Below are positions 1 to 5,998 of a stretch of DNA of 28,427 bases, piece after piece; the first letter of the stretch is position 1; every line of letters starts with the position of its first letter. The notes under the pieces were generated by a model, which had not been told where the DNA came from, did no database searches, and saw nothing but the letters and a program-made list of their open reading frames with translations. The translations under genes were made by a program, and so were the position numbers. The stretch is taken from NCBI GenBank assembly GCA_038061595.1, contig JBBTYZ010000008.1, positions 1 to 28,427 of the forward strand, given 5' to 3'. This stretch comes from JBBTYZ01 sp038061595 (lineage in GTDB: Bacteria; Patescibacteriota; Minisyncoccia; UBA6257; GWB1-50-10).

Positions 1-331
1 ACTCAAAGATGGGTTTATAAAAAGCGCGAAGAAGATGGTCATGCCCCTGATAATAACGCTTGTTTTCCATTATCCGCCACATGTGTTCCTCAAAAGACAT
101 CTGGTCAAAAATATCCAAACCTTTATCAACGAGCTGACGGATGGTCCGGCTAAAGAGATCAATGTTCTTTTCCACGCTCATCAATCCACCGGTTTTGGAA
201 ATCGGCCCAGAAACCATCTCGACCGGTTGGGGCATGCGACGCAAGGCCCGGAACGCGACTTTGAGCAAGTCTTCAAATGTTTTTGACCGCTTCAAGGACC
301 TCAAATCCCTTTCTGTGAGGTAGTGGTTCAC
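1..331 (-). CDS. Unknown conserved-looking protein, N-terminal 110 residues (runs off window)
   Basis: Reading from a GTG at 331 gives an open frame to the window edge, so the C-terminus is missing. The start is set by a strong SD (AAAGGAG within 337-345) five bases upstream; the two ATGs just before it lie in another frame that stops after about 20 codons. The protein begins MNHYLTERDLRSLKRSKTF and contains a segment with MVSGPISKTGG, then FSRTIRQLVDKGLDIFDQM. The order GPIS, a helix, then a predicted strand resembles small Rossmann-like nucleoside 2-deoxyribosyltransferase/DUF4406-type proteins, but that is only a resemblance and I do not assign a function. It follows tRNA-Pro on the same strand and appears to have its own promoter at 370-399. 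Confidence 0.7.
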   Translation of the reverse strand, partial: MNHYLTERDLRSLKRSKTFEDLLKVAFRALRRMPQPVEMVSGPISKTGGLMSVEKNIDLFSRTIRQLVDKGLDIFDQMSFEEHMWRIMENKRYYQGHDHLLRAFYKPIFE

Positions 332-369
332 GCATCATCTCCTTTAATAAACAAAAATCTGCTAACCGA

Positions 370-399
370 AGGATAGCATAAGAGTTAGAGAGTTTTCAA
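370..399 (-). promoter_or_regulatory. Promoter of the partial unknown gene
   Basis: On the minus strand a TTGAAA box (394-399) is followed after 18 bases by TATCCT (370-375), preceded by TGC so that it reads as an extended -10. Predicted transcription start is near 363, about 30 bases before the GTG at 331, leaving room for the SD. The -10 box matches consensus in only 4 of 6 positions. Confidence 0.45.
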
Positions 400-402
400 T
401 TG

Positions 403-473
403 TCGGGCTGCTGGGAATTGAACCCAGTCCTCGCCCTCCCGAAGGGCGTATACTGCCGGCATACTCCAGCCCG
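403..473 (-). tRNA. tRNA-Pro (anticodon CGG)
   Basis: The 71-nt cloverleaf has a 7-bp acceptor stem (467-473 with 404-410), a 5-bp anticodon stem of G-C pairs around the loop TTCGGGA (437-443), anticodon CGG at 439-441, a 4-nt variable region, and a T arm with a perfect 5-bp stem and loop TTCAATT. The C1-G72 pair and A73 agree with proline identity as known in E. coli. CCA is not encoded. The core is odd: position 8 is G instead of T, position 14 is G instead of A, and the D stem is two A-T pairs flanked by two G-T wobbles. Confidence 0.8.
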
Positions 474-477
474 TAAA

Positions 478-690
478 TTATTTGCCTATGTATTTAAACC
501 TCGGCACCATTTTTCCTTCCACCTCAACTTCCTCCAAAAACATCCTTGTTGGACGCACCCACAAACCATGGTCTCCATATAATGCACGATAAACCACTAA
601 TTCTTCAAGTGTTTCGCTGTGCTTCGCTAAACCCACAACTTCGTATTTATTCCCTTTGTAGTGCTCGTACTCGCCTATCTTCAAATCCAT
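478..690 (-). CDS. DUF1653 domain protein
   Basis: This 70-residue protein is almost entirely a DUF1653 domain: it opens with a GEYEHYKGNKYEVVGLA-type strand pair, continues with HSETLEELVVYRALYG, and ends with the LWVRPTRMF and PRFKYIG blocks typical of the family. The function of DUF1653 is unknown; it is a small, probably cytosolic beta-rich domain. The ATG lies two bases after the TAG of cca, so the two genes are almost certainly co-transcribed and perhaps translationally coupled. tRNA-Pro follows four bases after its TAA, so all three may share one transcript. Family assignment is confident, biological role is not. Confidence 0.85.
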   Translation of the reverse strand: MDLKIGEYEHYKGNKYEVVGLAKHSETLEELVVYRALYGDHGLWVRPTRMFLEEVEVEGKMVPRFKYIGK

Positions 691-692
691 AT

Positions 693-2150
693 CTATTTCA
701 CGAAGTATTTTTTCTTCATCTCTTCCTCAAGCCCCGATTCAAATTCTTCTTTTTTCTCCCGAGCTTTGAACGAAAGCGTGTTCAATTCCATTTCTGAAAA
801 ACCGCCGAGTTGCTTTGCTCGCTCTTCCAAATATTTATCTTTATTTTTTGATGGGTCGTCCAGTACTTCTTCAAGCAAAATAGAAAGAATTTGCCCAATT
901 TTTGGGCCAGCCGGAATATCTAACATCTTCATAACATCATCCCCTTTTACCTTGAGCATTTTGGGATGAATCGGATCGTGCTTAACTTTTTCTATCATAA
1001 ACAATAGATGACGAAGTTTGTATGGAAATGCCTTCGGCACGCCAGAGCCAATCCTATCCGCTTCCCTCACTTTCAATAAGTCGTCAATATTTTCCGGACC
1101 TACCCGCGCAAGAAACCTTCGCACGCCTGCCTCAGTTACTTCGCCCACGTTGTAATAGAAAAGGTGCGAACGGACGAGATGAGCAACTCGCTCAATTGTT
1201 TCTTTAGAGAAATGTAGGCGGTCCAACATCTTCAGGGTCATCTTGGCTCCTACCGTTTCGTGATTATAAAAAGTTGAATCCGACCCTTCACCACGTTTTG
1301 TGCGGGGCTTCCCTACGTCATGCAACAAGGACGCAAGACGTACCTCAAAAGAGTAATCTTTCTCCGCCGTATAATTTAAAGCCCTCACATTGTGATCAAA
1401 AACCGTATAAATATGATGCTTGTTCTGGCCGCAACCGATACCATCTCTGAGTTCCGGAAAAATAAATCTCAAAAGGCCATAATCCTCAAGCATGATTATC
1501 CCATCGGCGGCACGAGGTGCCACTATTATCTTCACGAGTTCGTCCCTGATTCTTTCTTTAGCAATCGCTTCTAAGAGCCCCGCATCGTCTTTTATCGCTT
1601 CTGCGGTTGCTTTTTCCAATTCAAAATTCAGCTCAACCGCGAACCGCACTGCACGCATCAGGCGAAGCGCATCTTCATTAAAACGCTTTTTCGGACTACC
1701 CACAGTACGAATGAGTTTTTTTTCTAGATCTTTTTCTCCATCGTATGGATCAATTATTTTGCCCCCCAATGACATCGCAATCGCGTTAACGGTGAAGTCT
1801 CTCCTTGAGAGATCTTCCTCAACCGTTTTTGCAAACCTTACTTCGTCAGGATGACGCTTGTCGGAATACTTTCCTTCAACACGGAAAGTCGTTACCTCCA
1901 CAACTTTTAAATCCGAGCTCTCACTATCGGTTTTAACTCCCACCGTCCCGAATTTATTCTCATAAACGCTTTCGGGGAATATTTTTTGAATTTCTTCCGG
2001 TTTGGCATCCGTTGCCACATCCCAATCTTTCGGCTTTCTTTTTAAAAGCAGGTCGCGAACACAACCCCCCACGAGATATGCTTGGTATCCGCCTTTTTCC
2101 AATTTTTGGCTTATTTCCTTAACTTCCTTTGGAATACTCTGCTTCATCAT
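693..2150 (-). CDS. cca: CCA tRNA nucleotidyltransferase with HD domain
   Basis: A 485-residue class II nucleotidyltransferase that adds or repairs the 3'-CCA of tRNAs in the cytosol. The head domain shows YLVGGCVRDLLL (residues 25-36) and the catalytic pair D42-x-D44 in KDWDVATD, followed by the RRDFTVNAIA motif near residue 111. An HD-type motif (LLHDVGKP, about residue 277) marks the C-terminal HD domain found in many bacterial members. Two ATGs are adjacent (2150 and 2147); a TACAAT box ends 7 bases before the second, so translation may begin there on a leaderless mRNA. The gene fits its surroundings because none of the six tRNA genes in this window encodes CCA. It is followed at 2 bp by the DUF1653 gene. 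Confidence 0.95.
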   Translation of the reverse strand: MMKQSIPKEVKEISQKLEKGGYQAYLVGGCVRDLLLKRKPKDWDVATDAKPEEIQKIFPESVYENKFGTVGVKTDSESSDLKVVEVTTFRVEGKYSDKRHPDEVRFAKTVEEDLSRRDFTVNAIAMSLGGKIIDPYDGEKDLEKKLIRTVGSPKKRFNEDALRLMRAVRFAVELNFELEKATAEAIKDDAGLLEAIAKERIRDELVKIIVAPRAADGIIMLEDYGLLRFIFPELRDGIGCGQNKHHIYTVFDHNVRALNYTAEKDYSFEVRLASLLHDVGKPRTKRGEGSDSTFYNHETVGAKMTLKMLDRLHFSKETIERVAHLVRSHLFYYNVGEVTEAGVRRFLARVGPENIDDLLKVREADRIGSGVPKAFPYKLRHLLFMIEKVKHDPIHPKMLKVKGDDVMKMLDIPAGPKIGQILSILLEEVLDDPSKNKDKYLEERAKQLGGFSEMELNTLSFKAREKKEEFESGLEEEMKKKYFVK

Positions 2151-2154
2151 TTTA

Positions 2155-2160
2155 ATTGTA
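2155..2160 (-). promoter_or_regulatory. -10 box for cca, spaced for a leaderless start
   Basis: TACAAT on the minus strand ends exactly seven bases before the second ATG of cca (2147), where transcription would be expected to begin. There is no SD-like sequence before either ATG. The -35 region is weak, so this rests on the -10 box and the spacing. Confidence 0.4.
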
Positions 2161-2185
2161 GTAGAGTTCGGTTAAAAGATTAAAT

Positions 2186-2213
2186 TTGACACTATCAAAC
2201 TTTAGGATAGAAT
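2186..2213 (+). promoter_or_regulatory. Strong sigma70-type promoter for the candidate RNA
   Basis: A perfect TTGACA (2186-2191) is followed after 16 bases by TAGAAT (2208-2213). Predicted transcription start is near 2220. The -35 box lies inside a short inverted repeat, TTTGA-CACTA-TCAAA (2185-2199), which could be a regulator site or chance. No convincing coding sequence follows. Confidence 0.6.
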
Positions 2214-2219
2214 TATAAA

Positions 2220-2574
2220 CAGTTTTTTAGAATCCGCGCTTTTTCATACAAAGACCCTACACGCATGGGTGGACAATGAGAAAAAAGTCGATTGCAGTGG
2301 GAGACCGCCATCGCAACAGGGAACACCTCCGCAAGCGCAAGGCAACGCAGGACCCCGTACTTCCCCGTCGTAGGGAGGAGCGGACGCATGTTGTTTTGGG
2401 ACGAGGGGCGACACCTTGCATCTGCAAGGGCAGGCTCTCGAGATGCGAGGCATCTAAGTCGGACATAGCCGACTACATCCGGAAGAGAGACCGCCCTCCT
2501 CGTACTGCATCGGCGTAAAGCGCGCAGCAAAGCATTGTGCCCCGGCTAATAATAGAGCGGGGCACATTTGTTTT
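2220..2574 (+). ncRNA. Candidate structured non-coding RNA, about 350 nt, family not recognised
   Basis: This stretch, the only long interval without a convincing protein gene, is GC-rich, follows a promoter and ends in a terminator. Three long-range helices nest: 2235-2242 with 2517-2524 (8 bp), 2287-2297 with 2505-2514 (10 bp, one bulged T at 2292, one G-T), and 2401-2410 with 2492-2503 (10 bp, 2-nt bulge). The innermost encloses three hairpins: 2414-2419/2424-2429, 2441-2446/2450-2455 and 2457-2462/2469-2474, each 6 bp. On the 5' side, 2328-2332 pairs with 2380-2384 around hairpin 2360-2365/2373-2378. I do not see the conserved strings of RNase P RNA, tmRNA or SRP RNA, although the bulged-T helix close to the outer helix recalls RNase P P4. 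Function unknown. Confidence 0.65.
2537..2574 (+). terminator. Rho-independent terminator of the candidate RNA
   Basis: GTGCCCCG (2537-2544) pairs with CGGGGCAC (2558-2565) and is followed by ATTTGTTTT. There is no T-run on the opposite side, so it acts on plus-strand transcripts only. Confidence 0.8.
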
Positions 2575-2583
2575 ACATTGTTT

Positions 2584-2589
2584 TATAAT
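2584..2589 (+). promoter_or_regulatory. -10 box for tRNA-Arg
   Basis: A perfect TATAAT lies 12 bases before the mature tRNA-Arg 5' end, implying a leader of only about five bases. No good -35 box is present at the right spacing. It sits just after the terminator of the upstream RNA, so tRNA-Arg needs its own promoter. Confidence 0.45.
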
Positions 2590-2601
2590 GAGAGTGACTT
2601 A

Positions 2602-2673
2602 GCCCTCGTAGTATAATGGATAGCACGCTTGGCTTCGAACCAAGAGATGGGAGTTCGATTCTCTCCGAGGGCA
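2602..2673 (+). tRNA. tRNA-Arg (anticodon TCG)
   Basis: Acceptor GCCCTCG pairs fully with CGAGGGC, the anticodon stem CTTGG/CCAAG encloses the loop CTTCGAA with anticodon TCG at 2635-2637, and the T arm reads GGGAG TTCGATT CTCTC. Discriminator is A2673 and CCA is not encoded. Confidence 0.95.
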
Positions 2674-2690
2674 CACTTTAGAAAATATTT

Positions 2691-3548
2691 ATGGGGATAC
2701 TTTTCGCAACGATGGCATTGGTTTGTTGGGGGTTTGGCGATTTCTTAATACAACGAAGTGCCAGAAAATTCGGCGACTGGATAGCGCTTTTTTACATTAC
2801 CGCTTTCGGAGCAATTATTTTATTTCCATTCATCTATCGCGATTTGATTAGTTCTTTTACCGCTCACTCGCCCCTTTTGTGGATAACGAGCTTCGTAATT
2901 TTATTTGCCGCCCTCTTAGATTTTGAAGCGCTCAAGGTGGGCAAAATATCTGTGATTGAACCAATCTACGCCTTAGAAATACCAGTAACCGCTTTTTTGG
3001 GGACATATATAGCCAAAGAACACCTCTCCCCAGAACAAAACTTTTTGATAATAATCCTAATAATGGGGATCATCCTTATTTCCACCCAATCATTCAGTTA
3101 TTTCAAAAAATTTACTTTTGAAAGAGGTGTTTGGTACGCGCTACTCGCGACTATCGGAATGGGATCAGCAAATTTTCTGTTTGGCATAAGCTCGCGCGAA
3201 ACCAGCCCGCTTCTGGTGAATTGGTTTACTAATTTGTTTATTGCGGTTATCGCATTTCTCTACCTACTGTTTAATTCGCGATTGAAAGAGATGGTAAACG
3301 ATGTGAAAAATAATCATAAACTGATATTGAGCGTGAGCTTGTTTGACAACCTGGCCTGGATAACCTTTTCGTATGCAACGCTCTATATACCGATTGCAAT
3401 TGCAACGGGCATCAGCGAAGGATACATCGCTTTCGCGGGAGGCCTAGGTCTTTTGTTCAACAAAGAAAAACTCAAAACCCACCAATGGGTGGGTTTTGTC
3501 GTAACTATAATCTCGGTCGTGATTCTTGCGTTTACCACTCAAGACTAG
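2691..3548 (+). CDS. EamA/DMT-family membrane transporter
   Basis: A 285-residue polytopic membrane protein with about ten hydrophobic segments in two halves, the size and layout of EamA (drug/metabolite transporter) proteins. It begins MGILFATMALVCWGFGDFLI, a typical EamA first helix with W-G-x-x-x, and the second half repeats the pattern from about residue 150 (WYALLATIGMGSANFLFGIS). Glutamate and proline in VIEPIYALEIPVTAFLGTYI match the conserved end of the first repeat. Substrate cannot be read from sequence. It starts 17 bases after tRNA-Arg with no SD and may be read from the same transcript. Its stop codon overlaps the stop of the convergent gene by four bases, with no terminator between them. 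Confidence 0.85.
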   Translation: MGILFATMALVCWGFGDFLIQRSARKFGDWIALFYITAFGAIILFPFIYRDLISSFTAHSPLLWITSFVILFAALLDFEALKVGKISVIEPIYALEIPVTAFLGTYIAKEHLSPEQNFLIIILIMGIILISTQSFSYFKKFTFERGVWYALLATIGMGSANFLFGISSRETSPLLVNWFTNLFIAVIAFLYLLFNSRLKEMVNDVKNNHKLILSVSLFDNLAWITFSYATLYIPIAIATGISEGYIAFAGGLGLLFNKEKLKTHQWVGFVVTIISVVILAFTTQD

Positions 3549-5575
3549 AAAACTAGTTCCTGTTTCAGCGGGCAATTCGTCTTTACCCAGCCCATATCAA
3601 ATTCAGAAAGCTCGTGGCGAACGCCCTTAAAGACGAAATATTCTCTCGGCATCGTTTCTGCGCTGTATACCGAAGGCATATTATTCACATACCAATGTTC
3701 AGGGCAAGCGTGCAATAACTCTATTACGGGTGTGTTTGTCGTCGGGGGAACAGCGCTGGTTGAATATTTGCGGAACACCTCGCAAGGGGACGTTGAATAA
3801 TATTTACTAGAAGAGTCATAACAATACTTTCTACAGGTTTCTGTACTGATACAGCCCTCGGTAGGCGGTTGCACGGCATCGTCCATCTTTCTGTCCGGAA
3901 TCGGCAAAGGAGTTGAGGGCTGCGGAGCCATTCTTGAAGAAGCGCAGGAATAAATTTTTTGTAAAATATCTCCTTCCGGTTTAATGCCTTTCTGCAAATT
4001 GTTATAAACCTCTTCTCCGCCCACCATCTTCACACACTCGGCAAATTGAGGCGGCATTGAGTTTGTCGGAGGTATCATTTTTATCCCTCCCGGTGGCGTC
4101 CAAGCATCGTTAAGCTCTATTCCCTTGTCCGCTGGTTGCGGTTTAAAACTCTGGAAGCATTCCTGCATCCTCATCTTGATCTCTGGGGTCATCATAGAAG
4201 TTTCGTTTTGAAGGGTCTCAAAGTCAGAACCAAGCCTCTCCTTAAGACACGACTGAATTTCGGGCGGAGCAGACCTCAAGAAACCGCCGATATTCGCGGG
4301 CTTAGCTTCCCCGCCAAGCGGTACGGCTCTTTCAATCTGAACCTTCTGGGCGCATACACGGAAGGTGTCGGCAACTTCTGATGTTGGAGAAGCTGTATTT
4401 GCCTGAATTTTAGAAAAGTCATCTCCGAGTTTTTCTTTGAGACAAACCTGCACTAATGCCGGAGCTTTTCTTAGAATATCACCCGCATCCTGTTTTTTAC
4501 CAAATTTATCAAAACAAGACCTCACTCGCTCACCTATCTCCGTGCCTGGTGTAAATTTGCCGGACTGAATGTCATTAAGAACATTCTCTCCCAAAACCGA
4601 CTTCATGCACTCCGCGACTTCGGGCGGAGCATTCTCCAAACCTACACGCAATTGCAAAAAACCTTGCTTGGCTTTATCTAACTGATCCCTGGAAACCAAA
4701 TCGTTATCTTCTGCAAACTTATAACACTCGTCATGGTGAGTTTGGTCGTTACAATAATTGCGACAGGCATCCTGCGAAGCGCAACCTCCAGGACCCTTGC
4801 CTCCGAGTTCTTTGAATTTCCGCACCTCTTCGTCATTAACAAATCCGATTTTTTTGCCGAAGGCCAAACATTCATCTCTCTTAGATTCTACGCGGCAATA
4901 AGCCTCACATTCATCTTTGGATTTACATCCGCCAGGAGTTTCGTTGTTTTTTACCGCCATTAAGAACTTTTGAAACTGGCCTTCAGGAATTTTACCCTCT
5001 CCCGATTGTGCTTGGGCTAAACCTGCTCTTTTAGCAAAGTTGAAACATTCTTCGGCATGACTAAAATCTTTGCAGTAAGTCTCGCAAGACTCCTTTGAAT
5101 CACAACCGCCAGGGGTTTTACCGCCCGCTTTTATATAATCCAGCATTTTCCTCCCCTCTCCAGCGTTTTTGTTCTTAAAGCCCTGTTTTTCAGCGAAAGA
5201 AACGCAAGTTTCTAAATTGGCAATATTTTTACAAAAAGTCTCGCAGGATTCTGGAGTAGTACAGCCACCGGGTCCATTCGCATCACGTAACTGCTTTGCA
5301 AACTTTCCTGCTCGGTCGGCCTCATCGGCATTCATAAGTCCGTGCTTCTTCGCGAAATCAACGCAAGCGCTCATATTCACCGTATCATTGCAATAAGTTC
5401 GGCACTCTTCTTTGCTTGTACAATTACCCAACTCTTGAACAGGGAATGTGATTCCGCTTGTTGAAGTCTGACCGTCTGAGGTTTGAGCATGAGCAAAAAG
5501 GGCCAAGCCCACGAACATCCCGAAAGCGAGAATAGAAACTGGCAGTAAATATCTTAAATTAATTGTTCTTGTCAT
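3545..5575 (-). CDS. Secreted cysteine-repeat protein of unknown function
   Basis: A 676-residue exported protein. The N-terminus has a signal peptide (hydrophobic core about residues 9-28, AHAQ cleavage site). Five repeats follow at about residues 52, 105, 158, 217 and 265, each with C-x5-C-x3-C-x8-C-x2-F, usually introduced by PGGC and spaced about 53 residues; a sixth, looser copy (CISTETCRKYC) lies near residue 590. Between them, four copies of a second repeat (PPE-x-x-x-C...G-x-x...C-F) cover about residues 310-560. The paired cysteines suggest disulfide-bonded helical hairpins outside the membrane. I do not recognise the family. The ATG directly abuts the TAA of the small membrane-anchored gene upstream, so the two probably form one transcript. 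Confidence 0.85.
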   Translation of the reverse strand: MTRTINLRYLLPVSILAFGMFVGLALFAHAQTSDGQTSTSGITFPVQELGNCTSKEECRTYCNDTVNMSACVDFAKKHGLMNADEADRAGKFAKQLRDANGPGGCTTPESCETFCKNIANLETCVSFAEKQGFKNKNAGEGRKMLDYIKAGGKTPGGCDSKESCETYCKDFSHAEECFNFAKRAGLAQAQSGEGKIPEGQFQKFLMAVKNNETPGGCKSKDECEAYCRVESKRDECLAFGKKIGFVNDEEVRKFKELGGKGPGGCASQDACRNYCNDQTHHDECYKFAEDNDLVSRDQLDKAKQGFLQLRVGLENAPPEVAECMKSVLGENVLNDIQSGKFTPGTEIGERVRSCFDKFGKKQDAGDILRKAPALVQVCLKEKLGDDFSKIQANTASPTSEVADTFRVCAQKVQIERAVPLGGEAKPANIGGFLRSAPPEIQSCLKERLGSDFETLQNETSMMTPEIKMRMQECFQSFKPQPADKGIELNDAWTPPGGIKMIPPTNSMPPQFAECVKMVGGEEVYNNLQKGIKPEGDILQKIYSCASSRMAPQPSTPLPIPDRKMDDAVQPPTEGCISTETCRKYCYDSSSKYYSTSPCEVFRKYSTSAVPPTTNTPVIELLHACPEHWYVNNMPSVYSAETMPREYFVFKGVRHELSEFDMGWVKTNCPLKQELVF

Positions 5576-5836
5576 TTATTTGAATGGATTTTCATAAACC
5601 CCCTCAAGCGGGTTAGGCACAGTGTTGTTGGTTGAAGGCAATTGATCTTTTATTGGATTTTGAGCTTGTTCGTATAGATCACTTCCTAGGTCTGGGGTCA
5701 CAACTGTCGCGCCAGATGGAGGGTTTATAGCCGTTCCTGGATACCACTCTTCACCATATCCACCATACCAAAAGTAGATTGCCGCAACGACAATCAACAC
5801 TACAATTAAGATCCAAATTGTTTTAGACTTTGACAT
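5576..5836 (-). CDS. Small N-terminally anchored protein
   Basis: An 86-residue protein beginning MSKSKTIWILIVVLIVVAA, a single transmembrane helix or uncleaved signal anchor (about residues 6-24), followed by YFWYGGYGEEWYPGTAINPP and a Pro/Asn-rich tail that would lie outside the cell. The longer frame from 5896 is rejected because it runs into tRNA-Lys on the opposite strand. The chosen ATG has an AAAGG SD with a 10-base spacer and an extended -10 promoter just upstream. The TAA is immediately followed by the ATG of the cysteine-repeat gene, so they are likely co-expressed and the small protein may anchor or assist it; that link is inference. Confidence 0.75.
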   Translation of the reverse strand: MSKSKTIWILIVVLIVVAAIYFWYGGYGEEWYPGTAINPPSGATVVTPDLGSDLYEQAQNPIKDQLPSTNNTVPNPLEGVYENPFK

Positions 5837-5860
5837 GTGATTAATACCTTTTAGTATTAT
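5830..5860 (+). promoter_or_regulatory. Promoter for tRNA-Lys, overlapping a divergent start codon
   Basis: TTGACA at 5830-5835 is followed by TATTAT (5855-5860) after 19 bases, or TAGTAT (5852-5857) after 16. Predicted start is near 5867, about 15 bases before the tRNA. The -35 overlaps the ATG of the divergent small gene. Confidence 0.5.
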
Positions 5861-5864
5861 AGCA
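5856..5864 (-). promoter_or_regulatory. Extended -10 promoter for the small anchored protein
   Basis: The minus strand reads TGC-TATAAT (5864 to 5856), a full extended -10, placing the start near 5849 and leaving a short leader that carries the AAAGG SD. It shares bases 5856-5860 with the divergent tRNA-Lys -10 region. Confidence 0.6.
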
Positions 5865-5881
5865 AACCCGGCACGCTTTTC

Positions 5882-5953
5882 CCGCCCGTAGCTCAATGGC
5901 AGAGCAGCTCCCTCTTAAGGAGACGGTTGTAGGTTCAACTCCTACCGGGCGGA
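5882..5953 (+). tRNA. tRNA-Lys (anticodon CTT)
   Basis: The acceptor CCGCCCG pairs with CGGGCGG, the D arm is GCTC/GAGC, the anticodon loop CTCTTAA carries CTT at 5914-5916, and the T arm is GTAGG TTCAACT CCTAC. The outermost anticodon-stem pair is a G-A mismatch. CCA is not encoded. Confidence 0.9.
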
Positions 5954-5963
5954 CTAAATAACT

Positions 5964-5991
5964 TTGAAAAAACCTTAAAGCCTGTTAAAAT
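5964..5991 (+). promoter_or_regulatory. Promoter placing the recG transcript start at its ATG
   Basis: TTGAAA (5964-5969), a 16-base spacer and TAAAAT (5986-5991) are followed by exactly seven bases and then the recG ATG at 5999. Transcription would begin on the start codon itself, and no SD is present. Confidence 0.55.
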
Positions 5992-5998
5992 ATGCGCG

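Noticed and set aside
2276..2518. An 80-codon plus-strand frame in the GC-rich region, Arg-rich
   Set aside because: It has no good SD, its composition is skewed by the GC-rich helices, three other frames are also open there, and the nested base pairing explains the region better.
2220..2574. Assignment of the structured region as RNase P RNA
   Set aside because: The GAGGAAAGUC and ACAGAA strings are absent and the helix next inside the bulged-T helix does not follow RNase P topology. Kept as unknown until a covariance search.
5837..5896. N-terminal extension of the small anchored protein
   Set aside because: It overlaps tRNA-Lys on the other strand and places charged residues before the membrane helix; the inner ATG has an SD and an extended -10.
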